A DNA stretch of 64,000 nucleotides from Bacteroidaceae bacterium (lineage in GTDB: Bacteria; Bacteroidota; Bacteroidia; Bacteroidales; Bacteroidaceae): the NCBI GenBank assembly GCA_017483605.1, contig JAFUWG010000010.1, positions 1 to 64,000 on the forward strand. Direction: 5' to 3'. The notes under the pieces are model-generated. The model did not search any database. It saw only the letters and a list, made by a program, of their open reading frames with translations, and was not told where the DNA came from. Positions 26,894 through 35,877 of this stretch are shown one piece after another (within the stretch, counting starts at the first letter, position 1; each line of letters opens with the position of its first letter). The translations under genes were made by a program, and so were the position numbers.

Positions 26894-28629
26894 AAGGACT
26901 GACGAAACGCATCGGCCACCGTGTGCTGTTTGAGGATGTCTCGTTCACCATCAACGAACGAGAGCACATCGGGCTGATTGCTAAAAACGGCACCGGCAAA
27001 TCGACGCTGCTCAGCATCATCGCCGGCAAGGAAGGCGACGACGGCGGCACGATGATTTTCCGCAACGACCTCAAGGTGGGCTATCTGGAGCAGACACCGA
27101 CCATCGACAGCAAGGAGATGGAAGGCAAGGGCGATGACTACCTGCAACGATACAAGCAGTTCCTCACGCAGATGAAAATCACGGAGGAAGAAGCCGCCCG
27201 TCCTGCCACCCAACTGAGCGGCGGACAGGTGAAACGCATCGCCCTTTCTCGTGTGCTGGCAGGGGAACCCGACTTGCTCATCCTCGACGAGCCGACCAAC
27301 CATCTTGACCTCGAGATGATTGAATGGTTGGAGAACCGTCTGTCACGCAGCACGATGGCAATACTGATGGTGACGCACGACCGCTATTTCCTCGACCGCA
27401 TCTGCTCGAGCATTATCGAGATGGACAACTCACGCATCTATACGTACAAAGGCAACTACTCCTACTATCTGGAGAAGCGGCAGGAGCGTATCGACAACAT
27501 GAACGCAGAGATTGCCCGTGCCAACAACCTGTACCGAACGGAACTGGAATGGATGCGTTCCACCCCTTGTGCCCGAACATCGAAAGCACGCTACCGCATT
27601 GAGTCTTTCTATGAACTGGAGAAGGTGGCAAAACAGCGTATCGAGGAACGAAACGTGCGACTGGAGATGGGTGGTACTTATATCGGCAACAAGATTTTCG
27701 AGATGAAGAATGTGTACAAAGCGTTTGGCGAGCACGTCATCCTGAAAGACTTCAACTACAACTTCGCCCGTTACGAAAAGATGGGCATTGTGGGCAACAA
27801 CGGTACGGGCAAATCAACCTTCGTGAAGATGCTGCTCGGGCTGGAACCACACGACAGCGGCATCATCGACATCGGCGAGACAGTGCGTTTCGGCTACTAC
27901 TCACAACAGGGAATGAGTTTCAAGGACGACCAAAAAGTGATTGATGCCGTGAGAGACATCGCTGAGTATGTGGACATGGGCAATGGCGACAAACTCTCCG
28001 CCAGCCAGTTCCTGCAGCACTTTCTCTTCCCTCCCGAAGAACAACATAGTTACATCTACAAACTTAGTGGTGGAGAACGACGGAGATTGTACCTCTGCAC
28101 CGTCTTGATGAAAGCCCCGAACTTCCTCATCCTCGACGAGCCGACCAACGACCTCGACATTGTGACCCTGCAAATCCTTGAGGACTATCTGAAGTCTTTC
28201 CGTGGTTGCCTCATCATCGTCAGCCACGACCGCTACTTCATGGACAGAGTGGTCGATCACACGTTGGTCTTCCACGGCGACGGCAACGTGCAGGATTTCC
28301 CTGGCAGTTACAGCCAGTACCGCATCTGGAAAGAACAAAACAGCAAACCTGCCACCGACAGCAAGCCCGCCCCCAAAGAGTCCTCACGAGAAAACAACCA
28401 CAACCAGAACCGAGCACGGAGGCTCACCTTCAAAGAGCGGCAGGAATATGCCCAACTGGAAAAGGACATCGCCACCCTCGAGGAAGAAAAGAAGCAGATT
28501 GAAGCAGCCCTCTGCGGCGGCACCACCTCCGTGGACGAAATCACAAAACTGAGCAAACGCCTCCCGCTCCTCAACGACGAACTGGAAGAGAAGGAAATGC
28601 GTTGGCTCGAACTCTCCGAGTTCACCTAA
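26869..28629 (+). CDS. ABC-F family ATPase
   Basis: Soluble tandem-ABC protein of the ribosome-associated ABC-F class (Uup/YheS-like). Two nucleotide-binding domains have Walker A KNGTGKST and NNGTGKST, signatures LSGGQ and LSGGE, and Walker B LLILDEPTNHLD and FLILDEPTNDLD. A linker of about 75 residues with RTELEWMRSTPCARTSKAR separates them, and a coiled-coil-like Glu/Lys-rich tail (about 510-586) ends the protein. The start MAAPFLEIKGL lies inside the end of cobS (25-nt overlap), so translation is coupled. No membrane domain. Confidence 0.92.
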   Translation: MAAPFLEIKGLTKRIGHRVLFEDVSFTINEREHIGLIAKNGTGKSTLLSIIAGKEGDDGGTMIFRNDLKVGYLEQTPTIDSKEMEGKGDDYLQRYKQFLTQMKITEEEAARPATQLSGGQVKRIALSRVLAGEPDLLILDEPTNHLDLEMIEWLENRLSRSTMAILMVTHDRYFLDRICSSIIEMDNSRIYTYKGNYSYYLEKRQERIDNMNAEIARANNLYRTELEWMRSTPCARTSKARYRIESFYELEKVAKQRIEERNVRLEMGGTYIGNKIFEMKNVYKAFGEHVILKDFNYNFARYEKMGIVGNNGTGKSTFVKMLLGLEPHDSGIIDIGETVRFGYYSQQGMSFKDDQKVIDAVRDIAEYVDMGNGDKLSASQFLQHFLFPPEEQHSYIYKLSGGERRRLYLCTVLMKAPNFLILDEPTNDLDIVTLQILEDYLKSFRGCLIIVSHDRYFMDRVVDHTLVFHGDGNVQDFPGSYSQYRIWKEQNSKPATDSKPAPKESSRENNHNQNRARRLTFKERQEYAQLEKDIATLEEEKKQIEAALCGGTTSVDEITKLSKRLPLLNDELEEKEMRWLELSEFT

Positions 28630-28699
28630 CTCCCCATCATTCCCATCATTCCTATAATTCCCATAACTCCTAATTCCCATCACCCCCATCACTCCCCCC
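28626..28699. repeat. 9-bp-period spacer repeat
   Basis: The spacer between the ABC-F and engB genes is almost entirely variants of a nine-base unit TCCCATCAT, with about seven copies. It gives a G-free, C/T/A-rich leader to engB. Confidence 0.65.
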
Positions 28700-29296
28700 A
28701 TGAAAATAACCTCCGCTAAATACATCGGCAGTCAACCACGGGCAGACAAATGTCCGACCGACGGACGCCCTGAATATGCCTTCATCGGACGAAGCAACGT
28801 AGGCAAATCCTCTCTCATCAATGCCATGACAGAAAGGAAAAACCTCGCCCTCACCTCTTCCACACCAGGCAAGACCATGTGCATCAATCACTTCCTCATC
28901 AACGAGGATTGGTATCTCGTCGATCTGCCCGGGTACGGCTATGCCCAACGAGGCAAAAAGGCAATAGAACAACTTCGCCAGATGATTAGCCACTATGTGC
29001 TCGAACGCGAACAACTCACCTGCCTCTTTGTCCTCATCGACATCCGTCACGACCCGCAAGCCGTTGACATGGGATTCCTCTCTTTCCTGGGCGAACATGG
29101 TGTACCCTTCGCCATCGTCTTCACCAAAGCAGACAAACTGAAGAATGCTCAAATCAAGCCTGCCGTGGAGAAATACCTTACTGCCCTCAAGGAACAATGG
29201 GAGGAACTGCCACCTCATTTCATCACCAGTGCCTCCACGAAACTTGGCAGGGAAGAACTGCTTAACTACATCGACAGCATCAACAAAAACCTATAA
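28700..29296 (+). CDS. engB: Ribosome biogenesis GTPase EngB (YihA/YsxC)
   Basis: Essential GTPase of large-subunit assembly. The G1 motif GRSNVGKSS, G2 TSSTPGKT, G3 DLPGYGYA and G4 TKADK are in the normal order within 198 aa. It follows the ABC-F gene by 70 nt on the same strand and ends in a strong terminator. Confidence 0.95.
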   Translation: MKITSAKYIGSQPRADKCPTDGRPEYAFIGRSNVGKSSLINAMTERKNLALTSSTPGKTMCINHFLINEDWYLVDLPGYGYAQRGKKAIEQLRQMISHYVLEREQLTCLFVLIDIRHDPQAVDMGFLSFLGEHGVPFAIVFTKADKLKNAQIKPAVEKYLTALKEQWEELPPHFITSASTKLGREELLNYIDSINKNL

Positions 29297-29333
29297 AAAA
29301 GTGCTCAAGACGACTCTCTTGAGCACTTTTTTT
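29295..29333 (+). terminator. Intrinsic terminator after engB
   Basis: AAAAAAGTGCTCAAGA pairs with TCTTGAGCACTTTTTT around CGACTC, ending in a seven-T run. It begins at the engB stop codon. Confidence 0.9.
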
Positions 29334-29342
29334 GCAAAAATC

Positions 29343-29373
29343 TTGGCTGTAACAAAAATAATCACTACTTTTG
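29343..29373 (+). promoter_or_regulatory. rho promoter
   Basis: TTG (29343-29345), 20 bp, then TACTTTTG (29366-29373) followed by C. This is the canonical Bacteroidetes arrangement. The resulting leader to the ATG at 29523 is about 145 nt, long enough for autoregulation. Confidence 0.75.
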
Positions 29374-29522
29374 CATTGTCTTTTTGAGACAACAGACACC
29401 ATGACCTTTACGAGTGCCGTCTCAAAATCAAAATCTCACAAAACATTTCAAATATTGACATTTCAAAATACTGAAACTTTCCTGCACGAAAGGAAAGATT
29501 CGATATTTCAACCTATTTTTAT

Positions 29523-31481
29523 ATGTACAACTTAGAAGAACTTAACGGCAAGGAGAAAGAAGAACTTGTCAGCATCGCCTCCGAACTCGGCATCAAGAAT
29601 GCAGAGAAGATGGAGCCTTCCATGCTGAGACTCACCATCATTGACGAGCAGGCTGCGAACTTCGCATCCAATGCCACATCAACAGAGAAATCATCACGGA
29701 AACGTTCACGCGTCAGTGTGAAGAACGTGGACCGTGTTTACACCGCAAACCAAGATAAGGCAAAAAAGGTGGACAAGAACATGAAAGTGACCAAGGACGA
29801 ATCACTCTTTGCAGACCTGTCGGACGAAGAGAAAGCCATGCTTTCCACCACCGAGGCTGAACCTGCTGCGGCAGAAGAAACGCCTGCACCGAAAAAGCGT
29901 GGACGCAAGCCAAAAGCAAAGGCCGAAGAGACGGAAGCGGGAAATGCAGCAACCGAAACCGTTGAAGAGCCCAAGGCAGAAGAGGCTCCTGCTCCCAAGA
30001 AACGTGGACGCAAGTCCAAGGCACAAGCCGAAGAATCTGCGGCTACAGAGGAGGTTCCAGCAGGCAACAACGAAAATGACTTCACCGTCCCTGAAGAGAC
30101 TTACGTTCCATCACAAGAGGCGGAGCATCAGGAAATCATTCTGAACAACTATGCGAATGCTGGCACACAGAACGACGACCCTGATTTCATCATCCTCGAA
30201 GACATTCCTCAAGAGGTGGAATTCTATGCACCGATGGACATCTTCAACCGTTTTGAAGAAGAAAATCAGCCTGTTGAGAACTATGATGCTCCACAGTATG
30301 AGGAGTACAATGTTCCGGAACCGCCCATCAAGAATGAAAAAGTCATCAAGGAAAAACCATACGACTTCGACAACATTGTGCGTGTGAGTGGCGTGTTGGA
30401 GACAGTGGACAACTACGGTTTCCTCCGTAGCAGCGACTATAACTACCTGCCATCACCCGACGATGTGTATGTCAACTTGCAGCAAATCAAGCACTACGGC
30501 CTCAAGACGGGCGACGTGGTGGATGGTTTCGTGCGTCCTCCCAAAGACGGCGAACGTTTCTTCCCACTTGTCAGCGTGGAGAAAATCAACGGATGCGACC
30601 CTGCCCGTGTGCGTGACCGTGTCGGTTTCGAGTTCCTCACGCCCCTTTTCCCCGACGAGAAGTTCAAACTCTGCAAAGGTTTCAACGACAGCAAATCCTC
30701 TCGTGTGGTGGACCTCTTCTCCCCTATCGGAAAAGGACAGCGTGCCCTCATCGTGGCACAGCCAAAGACGGGTAAGACCCTCTTGATGAAAGACATTGCC
30801 AACTCCATTGCCGCCAACCATCCCGAAGCATACCTGATGATGCTGCTCATCGACGAACGTCCTGAGGAAGTGACCGACATGGCCCGCACCGTCAATGCCG
30901 AAGTCATCGCCAGCACCTTCGACGCGCCTGCTGAGAACCACGTGAAGATTGCAGGCATCGTGCTCGAAAAGGCAAAGCGTATGGTAGAGTGCGGACACGA
31001 CGTGGTCATCTTCCTCGACTCCATCACCCGCTTGGCACGTGCCTACAACACCGTTTCTCCCGCATCGGGCAAGGTACTCTCTGGTGGTGTCGATGCCAAC
31101 GCCCTGCACAAGCCCAAGCGTTTCTTCGGTGCTGCCCGCAACATCGAAAACGGCGGCTCGCTCACCATCATTGCCACCGCCCTCATCGACACAGGCTCCA
31201 AGATGGATGAGGTCATCTTCGAGGAATTTAAGGGAACCGGCAACATGGAACTGCAACTCGACCGCGGTCTTGCCAACAAGCGAGTATTCCCAGCCGTCAA
31301 TCTCACGGCATCTTCTACTCGTCGCGACGACCTGCTGCAAGACCAGACCACCCTCAACCGCATGTGGGTGCTCCGCAACCATATCGCCGACATGACCTCG
31401 ATGGAAGCCATGGACTTCGTGATGAAACAGATAGAACGCACGAAGAACAACGAAGAGTTCCTCATCAGCATGAACGGGTAA
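29523..31481 (+). CDS. rho: Transcription termination factor Rho with long disordered insertion
   Basis: Hexameric RNA helicase that ends transcription. An N-terminal helical domain (about 1-50) is followed by a disordered, Glu/Ala/Pro/Lys-rich insertion (about 55-275) carrying two AT-hook-like blocks, [13 protein letters not shown] near 125 and [13 protein letters not shown] near 160. The RNA-binding cold-shock-like domain begins near [15 protein letters not shown], and the ATPase domain has Walker A AQPKTGKT (about 415) and the Q- and R-loop regions intact. At 652 aa it is far longer than E. coli Rho. Long insertions are known in Bacteroides Rho, where one was reported to drive condensate formation. 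Confidence 0.95.
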   Translation: MYNLEELNGKEKEELVSIASELGIKNAEKMEPSMLRLTIIDEQAANFASNATSTEKSSRKRSRVSVKNVDRVYTANQDKAKKVDKNMKVTKDESLFADLSDEEKAMLSTTEAEPAAAEETPAPKKRGRKPKAKAEETEAGNAATETVEEPKAEEAPAPKKRGRKSKAQAEESAATEEVPAGNNENDFTVPEETYVPSQEAEHQEIILNNYANAGTQNDDPDFIILEDIPQEVEFYAPMDIFNRFEEENQPVENYDAPQYEEYNVPEPPIKNEKVIKEKPYDFDNIVRVSGVLETVDNYGFLRSSDYNYLPSPDDVYVNLQQIKHYGLKTGDVVDGFVRPPKDGERFFPLVSVEKINGCDPARVRDRVGFEFLTPLFPDEKFKLCKGFNDSKSSRVVDLFSPIGKGQRALIVAQPKTGKTLLMKDIANSIAANHPEAYLMMLLIDERPEEVTDMARTVNAEVIASTFDAPAENHVKIAGIVLEKAKRMVECGHDVVIFLDSITRLARAYNTVSPASGKVLSGGVDANALHKPKRFFGAARNIENGGSLTIIATALIDTGSKMDEVIFEEFKGTGNMELQLDRGLANKRVFPAVNLTASSTRRDDLLQDQTTLNRMWVLRNHIADMTSMEAMDFVMKQIERTKNNEEFLISMNG

Positions 31482-31503
31482 GAACAACGAATTTTTTATT
31501 ATA

Positions 31504-31663
31504 AAACAACGAATTTTTCGAATTAGACGAATTATTTTGTAGCAATGCCATAAATGGCAACTAATAAAAGCGAATGCCACACGATTGGCATTCGCTTTTA
31601 TTAGTTGCACCAAAGATGCATGATTCCCTAAATAATTCGTCTAATTCGAAAAATTCGTTGTTT
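31504..31663. terminator. Nested 160-bp inverted repeat between convergent genes
   Basis: Outer arms of 34 bp (31504-31537 and 31630-31663) are perfectly complementary. Inside, 23-bp arms (31557-31579 and 31586-31608) are also perfect, with a 6-nt loop. The outer arms contain CGAATT three times at a 9-bp spacing. It separates rho from the convergent lipoprotein gene and probably terminates both. Confidence 0.88.
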
Positions 31664-31669
31664 AAAAAA

Positions 31670-32377
31670 CTATTCGCCGTTACCTTCGCACAGATTCATG
31701 TATTCCTTCACATCCTTATTATTCCTGAACGATTCCGGAGCACGGCCATAAATCTCATCAATCTGCGGCGTTGTGGTTGGGTAGCCAAACTGATTGTAGG
31801 CGTTATCGCAAAGCACCAAGAAATAAGTGATACCCAACACATTATCATAATTCGCCGTCACGAAATCCGTTTCCAGCCTGTCAATCGCCTGACGCAACTC
31901 ACCTTCCTCTTCGCCCAACTGACGAAGAATCTCGTCATGGTCATAGCCATCCAGAATCATCGTACTCTCCTTGCGAGGCAACTCCTGCAAAAGAAACATC
32001 AGCGAATCACGCTCCGTCATGAAAGCATAGAAACGGTCATTCAGCGGAGTGCCCTCCACCTTCATCGCATTGTTCAGGGCAATCACCTTGATATCACCCT
32101 CCTCCAAAATCACAGGGATGTTGTCGCCGCCGTTACCAAAGAACATCCTCACACACATCACAGAGTCCACAGGGCCATTCATCGAAAAGGCACCGTGCAA
32201 AATCTTGCACGAGTCCACCGTCTTGCTCGCATCCGTACCTAACGGACGCAAATACACCATATCGCCATCATAGACCGACTGCAACGATGTGCCCGTGATG
32301 TTGTAACTGCTCGAACATGCCGCCAGCATCACCGTCACCAGTCCCGCAATCGCCAATATGTTCAAATTCTTTTTCAT
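31670..32377 (-). CDS. DUF4369-type lipoprotein
   Basis: Periplasmic lipoprotein starting MKKNLNILAIAGLVTVMLAAC (lipid Cys21). About residues 25-120 form a DUF4369-like beta domain, seen at the N-terminus of many Bacteroidales thioredoxin lipoproteins; the remaining helical part has no thioredoxin fold. The start at 32377 is fixed by a -7 element ending 4 nt upstream. Function unknown. Confidence 0.72.
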   Translation of the reverse strand: MKKNLNILAIAGLVTVMLAACSSSYNITGTSLQSVYDGDMVYLRPLGTDASKTVDSCKILHGAFSMNGPVDSVMCVRMFFGNGGDNIPVILEEGDIKVIALNNAMKVEGTPLNDRFYAFMTERDSLMFLLQELPRKESTMILDGYDHDEILRQLGEEEGELRQAIDRLETDFVTANYDNVLGITYFLVLCDNAYNQFGYPTTTPQIDEIYGRAPESFRNNKDVKEYMNLCEGNGE

Positions 32378-32381
32378 GTTG

Positions 32382-32389
32382 CAAAAGTA
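32382..32389 (-). promoter_or_regulatory. -7 element implying a leaderless mRNA
   Basis: TACTTTTG on the minus strand ends 4 nt before the ATG at 32377, so transcription should begin at or next to the start codon. Confidence 0.55.
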
Positions 32390-32437
32390 CAAATCCTTTC
32401 CCACCTGACAAAATATTTCACACACCTTAAACCACAA

Positions 32438-32718
32438 TTAAAGGTAGTTTAACTTTTCGGAGGCACAATTACAACCATACACACCCGTATGTCGTTGAGA
32501 AAGACTGCCACCAATCGGGCAAAGGATATTTATGTATCCAAACAAAAATAGAGGGAAACTTGTTGTTTCCAGACATATTGATGTTGCAACATAGATAAAA
32601 AGAGGAGGAAAAGAGGATTGACGCAACGTTGGGGTGGCTCATCGCATGGCATCTTCCGATTCCTTCCCGTCTTGGCAGGAATGTCAATTTCGTCTTGGTC
32701 AAAACGGCACACAGGGAG
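32438..32718. other. Gene-free spacer
   Basis: I see no convincing gene here. Several minus-strand frames of 60-80 codons are open but lack coding character and a promoter. Confidence 0.5.
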
Positions 32719-32793
32719 CCTCAAAAGCGGTCTGAGTCAGACCGCCTCGGCGGTGTGACTCAGACCACCTGGGCGGTGTGAGTCACACCACTT
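32719..32793. repeat. 23-bp-phased palindromic repeat, family A, copy 3
   Basis: Units centred at 32736, 32759 and 32782 (exact 23-bp period) match copies 1 and 2. The right flank has diverged. It lies between two minus-strand genes, upstream of a separate hairpin. Confidence 0.9.
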
Positions 32794-32844
32794 CAGACGC
32801 AACGAGCGTGTCATTTTGTCCTATCGGGAGGAATGGAAAAACCT

Positions 32845-32880
32845 GTGTGCCCGACTCGAAACCATTCGAGTCGGGCACAC
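32845..32880. terminator. 16-bp perfect hairpin
   Basis: GTGTGCCCGACTCGAA pairs perfectly with TTCGAGTCGGGCACAC around ACCA. It lies about 100 nt beyond the asnS stop on the minus strand and has no long T-run, so its role as terminator is uncertain. Confidence 0.5.
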
Positions 32881-32919
32881 GGGTTGAGTTTATCGAGGGG
32901 TAAATCAATAAAAGGAAAA

Positions 32920-32946
32920 GGCACAAAGCGAAAAGTGCTTTGTGCC
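32920..32946 (-). terminator. asnS operon terminator
   Basis: GGCACAAAGC pairs with GCTTTGTGCC around a 7-nt loop, and on the minus strand is followed by CTTTTCCTTTTATT. It starts about 35 nt after the asnS stop codon. Confidence 0.75.
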
Positions 32947-32981
32947 TCGTATCATATCATTTACTGAGACTGACCAAGTGT

Positions 32982-34403
32982 TTAGAACTCGGCTGTCTTC
33001 GGCGTGCGTGGGAAGGGGATGACGTCGCGGATGTTCTGCATACCGGTAACGAAGAGGATGAGGCGTTCGAAACCGAGACCGAAACCTGCATGGGGACAAG
33101 AGCCGAACTTACGGGTGTCGAGATACCACCACATATCTTTCATCGGAATTTGGCGTTCCTCAATCTCGTTCATCAGTTTGCCGTAGTCTTCCTCGCGGAC
33201 AGAACCGCCGATGATTTCGCCAATCTGAGGGAAGAGCACGTCGGTGCCCTGCACGGTCTGCTCCATCTCCTTGCCGTCGAGTACGGGGTTCTTCTCGTCT
33301 ATCTTCATGTAGAACGCCTTGATTTTCTTGGGGTAGTTCGTCATGATGACAGGCTTCTTGAAGTATTCCTCGACGAGGTAGCGCTCATGCTCGCTGGCGA
33401 GGTCGTCGCCCCAGTTGCAGGGGAACTCGAACTTCTTGCCGTCCTTGATGGCTTGCTGCAGGATCTCGATGCCCTTGGTGTAGGGCAGACGCACGAAGTC
33501 TTCCTTGAGGATGCCTTCGAGACGTTCGATGAGCCCCTTGTCTATCATCTTGTTGAGGAAGTCGAGGTCGTCCTTGCAATGGTCGAGTGCCCAACGGACA
33601 CAATACTTGATGAAGTCTTCCTCAAGATCCATGAGGTCGTCCAAATCCATGAAGGCAATTTCTGGCTCAATCATCCAGAACTCAGCCAGGTGGCGAGGGG
33701 TGTTGGAGTTCTCAGCACGGAAAGTGGGACCAAAGGTGTAGATGGCACCCAAGGCGGTGGCACCCAGTTCGCCTTCCAACTGACCGGAGACGGTCAGAGA
33801 GGTCTGCTTGCCGAAGAAGTCGTCATCGTAGATGATGGAGCCATTTTCGTCTTTCTTGAGGTCGTAGAGGTTCTTGGTGGTCACCTGGAACATCTGACCA
33901 GCACCCTCACAGTCGGAGGCGGTGATGATGGGGGTGTGGAAGTAGAAGTAACCGTGCTCATGGAAGTAGGTGTGGATGGCCATCGCCATGTTATGGCGAA
34001 TACGCATCACAGCACCAAACGTGTTAGTACGCAGACGCATGTGGGCGTGCTGACGCATATACTCGAAGGACTGTCCCTTCTTCTGCATCGGGTAGTCGGC
34101 AGGACATTCGCCAAAGACCTTGATGTCCGTGGCTTGCACTTCTACTGCCTGACCCGAGCCGATAGATTCTACCATCGTTCCTGTCACAGAAAGACAGGCA
34201 CCAGTGGTAATCAGTTTCATCATTTCCGGGTCAAACTTCTCCACGTCAGCAACCACCTGCACATTCTTGATGGTAGAACCATCGTTCAAGGCAATGAAGT
34301 TGACAGCCTTGCTGCCTCGCTTGGTGCGAACCCAACCCATGACGGTGACCTCGGCACCGAAGTCGGTGCGCTGAAGGAGGTCTATGATTTTTGTTCTTTT
34401 CAT
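32982..34403 (-). CDS. asnS: Asparaginyl-tRNA synthetase
   Basis: Class IIb aminoacyl-tRNA synthetase that charges tRNA-Asn. An OB-fold anticodon-binding domain (about 15-110) precedes the catalytic core, with motif 2 around [20 protein letters not shown] and motif 3 [15 protein letters not shown]. The C-terminus [16 protein letters not shown] is typical. It follows the pseudouridine synthase gene by 12 nt and is probably cotranscribed with it. Confidence 0.96.
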   Translation of the reverse strand: MKRTKIIDLLQRTDFGAEVTVMGWVRTKRGSKAVNFIALNDGSTIKNVQVVADVEKFDPEMMKLITTGACLSVTGTMVESIGSGQAVEVQATDIKVFGECPADYPMQKKGQSFEYMRQHAHMRLRTNTFGAVMRIRHNMAMAIHTYFHEHGYFYFHTPIITASDCEGAGQMFQVTTKNLYDLKKDENGSIIYDDDFFGKQTSLTVSGQLEGELGATALGAIYTFGPTFRAENSNTPRHLAEFWMIEPEIAFMDLDDLMDLEEDFIKYCVRWALDHCKDDLDFLNKMIDKGLIERLEGILKEDFVRLPYTKGIEILQQAIKDGKKFEFPCNWGDDLASEHERYLVEEYFKKPVIMTNYPKKIKAFYMKIDEKNPVLDGKEMEQTVQGTDVLFPQIGEIIGGSVREEDYGKLMNEIEERQIPMKDMWWYLDTRKFGSCPHAGFGLGFERLILFVTGMQNIRDVIPFPRTPKTAEF

Positions 34404-34415
34404 CTGTTTCCTTAT

Positions 34416-35822
34416 TTATTCATAATGTCCTGTGTGCAGCATAGCCACTTCCTGCTCGGTGAGGAAACGCCAATCGCCACGCTTGATGCCCTTCTTGGTG
34501 AGACCTGCAAACATGACGCGGTCGAGTTTGCAAACCTTGTAGCCAAGGCTCTCGAAGATACGGCGAACGATGCGGTTCTTGCCAGAGTGAATCTCGATGC
34601 CCACCTGCTTGCGGTCGGTCTCGGAGGCATAACTGATAGCATCTGCCTTGATGTCGCCATCCTCGAGGGTGATGCCCTCGGCAATCTGCTTCATGTCAGC
34701 AGCGGTCAAGTTCTTGTCGAGGAATACATGGTAAATCTTCTTCTTGAGGAACTTAGGATGGGTCAACTTAGAGGCAAGGTCGCCATCGTTGGTGAAGAGA
34801 AGCACACCCGTGGTGTTGCGGTCGAGACGACCTACAGGATAGATGCGTTCGCGGCAACAGTTCTTCACGAGGTCCATCACGGTCTTGCGCTGCTGTGGGT
34901 CATCGGAAGTAGTCACGTAATCCTTGGGTTTGTTGAGGATGACGTACACCTTCTTCTCTATGCTGACAAGTTGATCGTGGAAATGTACCTCATCAGTACG
35001 CTGCACCTTCGTACCCAACTCAGTCACCACCTGTCCGTTGACAGACACAACGCCTGCCTGGATGAACTGGTCGGCCTCACGACGTGAGCAGACGCCTGCA
35101 TTTGCCAAGAACTTATTGAGACGGATAGGTGCATTGGGGTCTTCCAGATACTCCTTGTACTCAATCTGCTTCTTCATGCTATACTTGGCATTGGGGTTGT
35201 AGTCGGCAGAGTGCTGACGATATGGACGCTGCTGATAGCCACCACGCTGATTGTTGTAGCCGCCACGCTGGTTATTATAACCACCACGTTGGTTGTTGTA
35301 GCCACCACGCTGCTGATAACCACCCTGCTGGTAGCCACCACGCTGGTTGTTGTAGCCGCCTTGGCGTGGCTGATAACCTCCCTGACGTGGCTGATAGCCG
35401 CCACGCTGTTCGTAGCCACCCTCCTGGTCACCATTGGGCTGATAACCACGATTGTTGTAACCACGCTGCTGATAACCGCCACGGTTGCTCTGATAGCCAC
35501 CACGATTGTTATAGCCGCCATTATTATAAGAAGGACGTGGCTGATAACCGCCTTGACGTGGCTGGTAGCCACCCTCCTCGGAGGAAGAGCCGCCAAAACC
35601 TGCTGGACGGAAACCACGCTCATTCTGAGAGCCATTGGAACTGTAGGCAGCACCACGGTTGATGCGAGGACGCTGCGGACGGTCGCCACGGTTGTAGGAG
35701 GGGCGACTGCCATAGTTGTTTTCACGGTTGTAGGATGGACGATAGCCCTCGCGGCTGCCTCCATTTTCAGATGTTTCTTCTGATGCAGGTGTCTTGCCCT
35801 GCCATTCATCAATTTCAGACAT
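34416..35822 (-). CDS. rluB: RsuA/RluB-type pseudouridine synthase with RGG/Tyr-rich tail
   Basis: Converts a specific uridine to pseudouridine in rRNA, most likely in 23S rRNA as RluB does. The C-terminal half has an S4 domain (about 228-285, IRLNKFLANAGVCSRREADQF) and the catalytic Asp334 in GRLDRNTTGVLLF. The first 215 residues are low-complexity, with tens of GGYNNQRGGYQ-type repeats rich in Gly, Tyr, Asn, Gln and Arg, similar in make-up to prion-like RGG domains of eukaryotic RNA-binding proteins. DNA repeats in this part make length variation likely. asnS follows 12 nt downstream. Confidence 0.9.
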   Translation of the reverse strand: MSEIDEWQGKTPASEETSENGGSREGYRPSYNRENNYGSRPSYNRGDRPQRPRINRGAAYSSNGSQNERGFRPAGFGGSSSEEGGYQPRQGGYQPRPSYNNGGYNNRGGYQSNRGGYQQRGYNNRGYQPNGDQEGGYEQRGGYQPRQGGYQPRQGGYNNQRGGYQQGGYQQRGGYNNQRGGYNNQRGGYNNQRGGYQQRPYRQHSADYNPNAKYSMKKQIEYKEYLEDPNAPIRLNKFLANAGVCSRREADQFIQAGVVSVNGQVVTELGTKVQRTDEVHFHDQLVSIEKKVYVILNKPKDYVTTSDDPQQRKTVMDLVKNCCRERIYPVGRLDRNTTGVLLFTNDGDLASKLTHPKFLKKKIYHVFLDKNLTAADMKQIAEGITLEDGDIKADAISYASETDRKQVGIEIHSGKNRIVRRIFESLGYKVCKLDRVMFAGLTKKGIKRGDWRFLTEQEVAMLHTGHYE

Positions 35823-35877
35823 AATTGTTAATGCTATTAAATGTTTGTAATCCTAAAAATTTTTTATGTGTTGTTAT

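Noticed and set aside
28626-28699. Ribosome binding site or attenuator for engB
   Set aside because: The spacer is a 9-bp repeat with no G and no hairpin; nothing supports a specific control role.
32940-35087. Open plus-strand frame of about 715 codons
   Set aside because: It is antisense to asnS and the pseudouridine synthase, both well-supported genes; the frame is open because of their codon usage.
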